NCBI GenBank assembly: GCA_016184445.1
Contig: JACPCT010000356.1
Location: 1-5,919, forward strand
Reading direction: 5' to 3'
Length of the DNA stretch: 5,919 bases
From: Candidatus Tectimicrobiota bacterium
GTDB lineage: Bacteria > UBA8248
Shown here: one piece after another, positions 4,943 through 5,919 of the stretch
How positions within the stretch are numbered: position 1 is the first letter of the stretch
Layout of the letters: each line of letters starts with the position of its first letter
Notes under the pieces: model-generated
Seen by the model: the letters and a program-made list of their open reading frames with translations, nothing else
Told to the model about the DNA's origin: nothing
Databases searched by the model: none
Translations under genes and position numbers: made by a program

Positions 4943-5919
4943 GCGAGCTCGTGCGCCTCGCCGTAGGCTGGGACGGCGGCGGGCCAGCCGAAGCGCTCCC
5001 GGATCGCCCCCCCGAGGGCGCGCGAGGCACTCTCTTCCCCATGGGTGAGGAAGACTTGGCGGGGGGCGGGGCGGCGGCCTTCCAGCCAGCGCAGGAGGTC
5101 CTCCTGGTCCCCGTGGGCGCTGATGCCGTGGATTTGGCGGACCTCCGCCCGCACCGGCCGGGAGGCGCCGTGGATGCGCACCTCTGGGTTCCGGTCCAGG
5201 ATCTGGCGGCCAAGGGTGCCCTCGCCCTGGTAGCCCACGAAGAGGACGGTGGACTCGGGCCGGCTGATGTTGGCCTTCAGGTGGTGCTTGATGCGGCCCC
5301 CTGTGCACATGCCCGAGGGGGACATGATGATGCCGGGGCCCTTGAACTCGTTCAGCTTCTTGGACTCCTCCGCGTCGCGGATGAACCTGAGCCCGGGGAA
5401 CTGGAAGAGCCCGGCGCCGCCCTCGATCTCGCAGCGGATGTCCTCTTTCAGGTAGCGGCAGTGCGTCCGGAAGACCTGGGTGACGTCGGTGGCCATCGGG
5501 CTGTCCACGAAAACGGGGACTTTGGGGATGCGGTCTTCTGCCAGTAGGCCGCCGAGGCAGTAGACGAGCTCCTGGGCCCGCTCCATGGCGAAGGTGGGGA
5601 TGATGAGGTTCCCGCCGCGCCGGGCGGCCGCCTGGACGGCCTCGGCGACCTGGTCGCGCACGGGGGCCGTCTGGTGGTGGTTCCGGCCCCCGTAGGTGGA
5701 CTCGATGATCACGTAGTCCGCCCCCGCCTCCATCTCCTCGGGAGAGGGGATGATGGGGGACTCCCATTGGCCCAGGTCCCCCGAGAAGAGGACGCGGCGG
5801 GCGCGGCCCCCCTCCTCGGCCTCGACCAGTACAGAGGCGGAGCCCAGGATGTGCCCCGCCCTCCGGAAGGTGACGGCGGCCTTCCCTCCCAAGTCGACCC
5901 GCTCGCCGAATTCCACTCC
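4939..5919 (-). CDS. Beta-CASP metallo-beta-lactamase-fold RNA nuclease (CPSF-like), N-terminus outside window
   Basis: Zinc-dependent RNA endo/exonuclease of the beta-CASP group, related to CPSF-73 and bacterial RNase J-like proteins. It acts on RNA in the cytoplasm. About 326 residues are visible of a usual 450-470, and the N-terminal part with the HxHxDH motif lies beyond the right edge. Counting from the GTG codon at 5916 (internal, not a start): AGHILGSA (20-27) holds the motif-3 His, LFSGDLG (43-49) the motif-4 Asp, and VIIESTYGGRNH (69-80) the motif-A acidic residue at the start of the beta-CASP insert. PTFAMERAQEL (107-117), VFVDSPMATDVTQVF (135-149) and SPSGMCTGGRIKHHL (199-213) follow. 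The RNA-specificity part is VGYQGEGTLGRQIL (227-240), GISAHGDQEDLLRWL (264-278) and VFLTHGE (288-294). All visible catalytic positions are intact. The gene stands first of three on this strand. Confidence 0.9.
   Translation of the reverse strand, partial: GVEFGERVDLGGKAAVTFRRAGHILGSASVLVEAEEGGRARRVLFSGDLGQWESPIIPSPEEMEAGADYVIIESTYGGRNHHQTAPVRDQVAEAVQAAARRGGNLIIPTFAMERAQELVYCLGGLLAEDRIPKVPVFVDSPMATDVTQVFRTHCRYLKEDIRCEIEGGAGLFQFPGLRFIRDAEESKKLNEFKGPGIIMSPSGMCTGGRIKHHLKANISRPESTVLFVGYQGEGTLGRQILDRNPEVRIHGASRPVRAEVRQIHGISAHGDQEDLLRWLEGRRPAPRQVFLTHGEESASRALGGAIRERFGWPAAVPAYGEAHELA

Noticed and set aside
4951..5547. + strand open frame opposite the nuclease gene
   Set aside because: The - strand holds the full set of beta-CASP motifs. 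The + product has no recognisable domain.

Overview
This window is GC-rich, and its real genes mostly use codons ending in G or C. It also carries a TRAP-transporter receptor, a Tat-exported ABC-type binding protein and a beta-CASP RNA-processing nuclease. Together these suggest an environmental Gram-negative-type bacterium, such as a soil or groundwater proteobacterium, Rokubacteria or NC10-like lineage. No marker here fixes the taxon.

Left part (1-1840, + strand): the last codons of a probable TRAP large permease (DctM) run into a complete DctP-type receptor with a signal peptide. After a short gap comes an NMT1/SsuA-like ABC substrate-binding protein with a twin-arginine signal. That gene loses its recognisable sequence near position 1788 and stops at 1840, about 100 residues short of its family.

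Middle part (about 1790-4072): accessory DNA. On the - strand lie a short ORF (58 aa, tryptophan-rich, one CxxC) and, downstream of it, an XRE-like helix-turn-helix protein that converges on and overlaps the truncated binding protein. Next to them is a degenerate IS256/Mutator-type insertion sequence (about 2486-3779). It has recognisable imperfect terminal inverted repeats, but its transposase gene has lost an internal block and changed frame. Right of the IS is a gene-free, AT-richer stretch with several copies of a TTCCCTGT box, ending in a strong intrinsic terminator that points right and has no obvious gene in front of it.

Right part (4073-5919, - strand): three genes in one direction. 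A beta-CASP metallo-beta-lactamase-fold RNA nuclease (5' end outside the window) is followed by a class I SAM-dependent methyltransferase. A small eight-cysteine zinc-finger protein with FYVE/RING-like spacing overlaps the methyltransferase stop by 4 bases (GTGA), so these two are probably translationally coupled.

The overall picture is an uptake-transporter locus broken by layered mobile or accessory DNA, next to an intact housekeeping-like gene set. The items most worth following up are the XRE/58-aa pair, the TTCCCTGT repeat region with its orphan terminator, and the coupled methyltransferase/FYVE-like finger pair.
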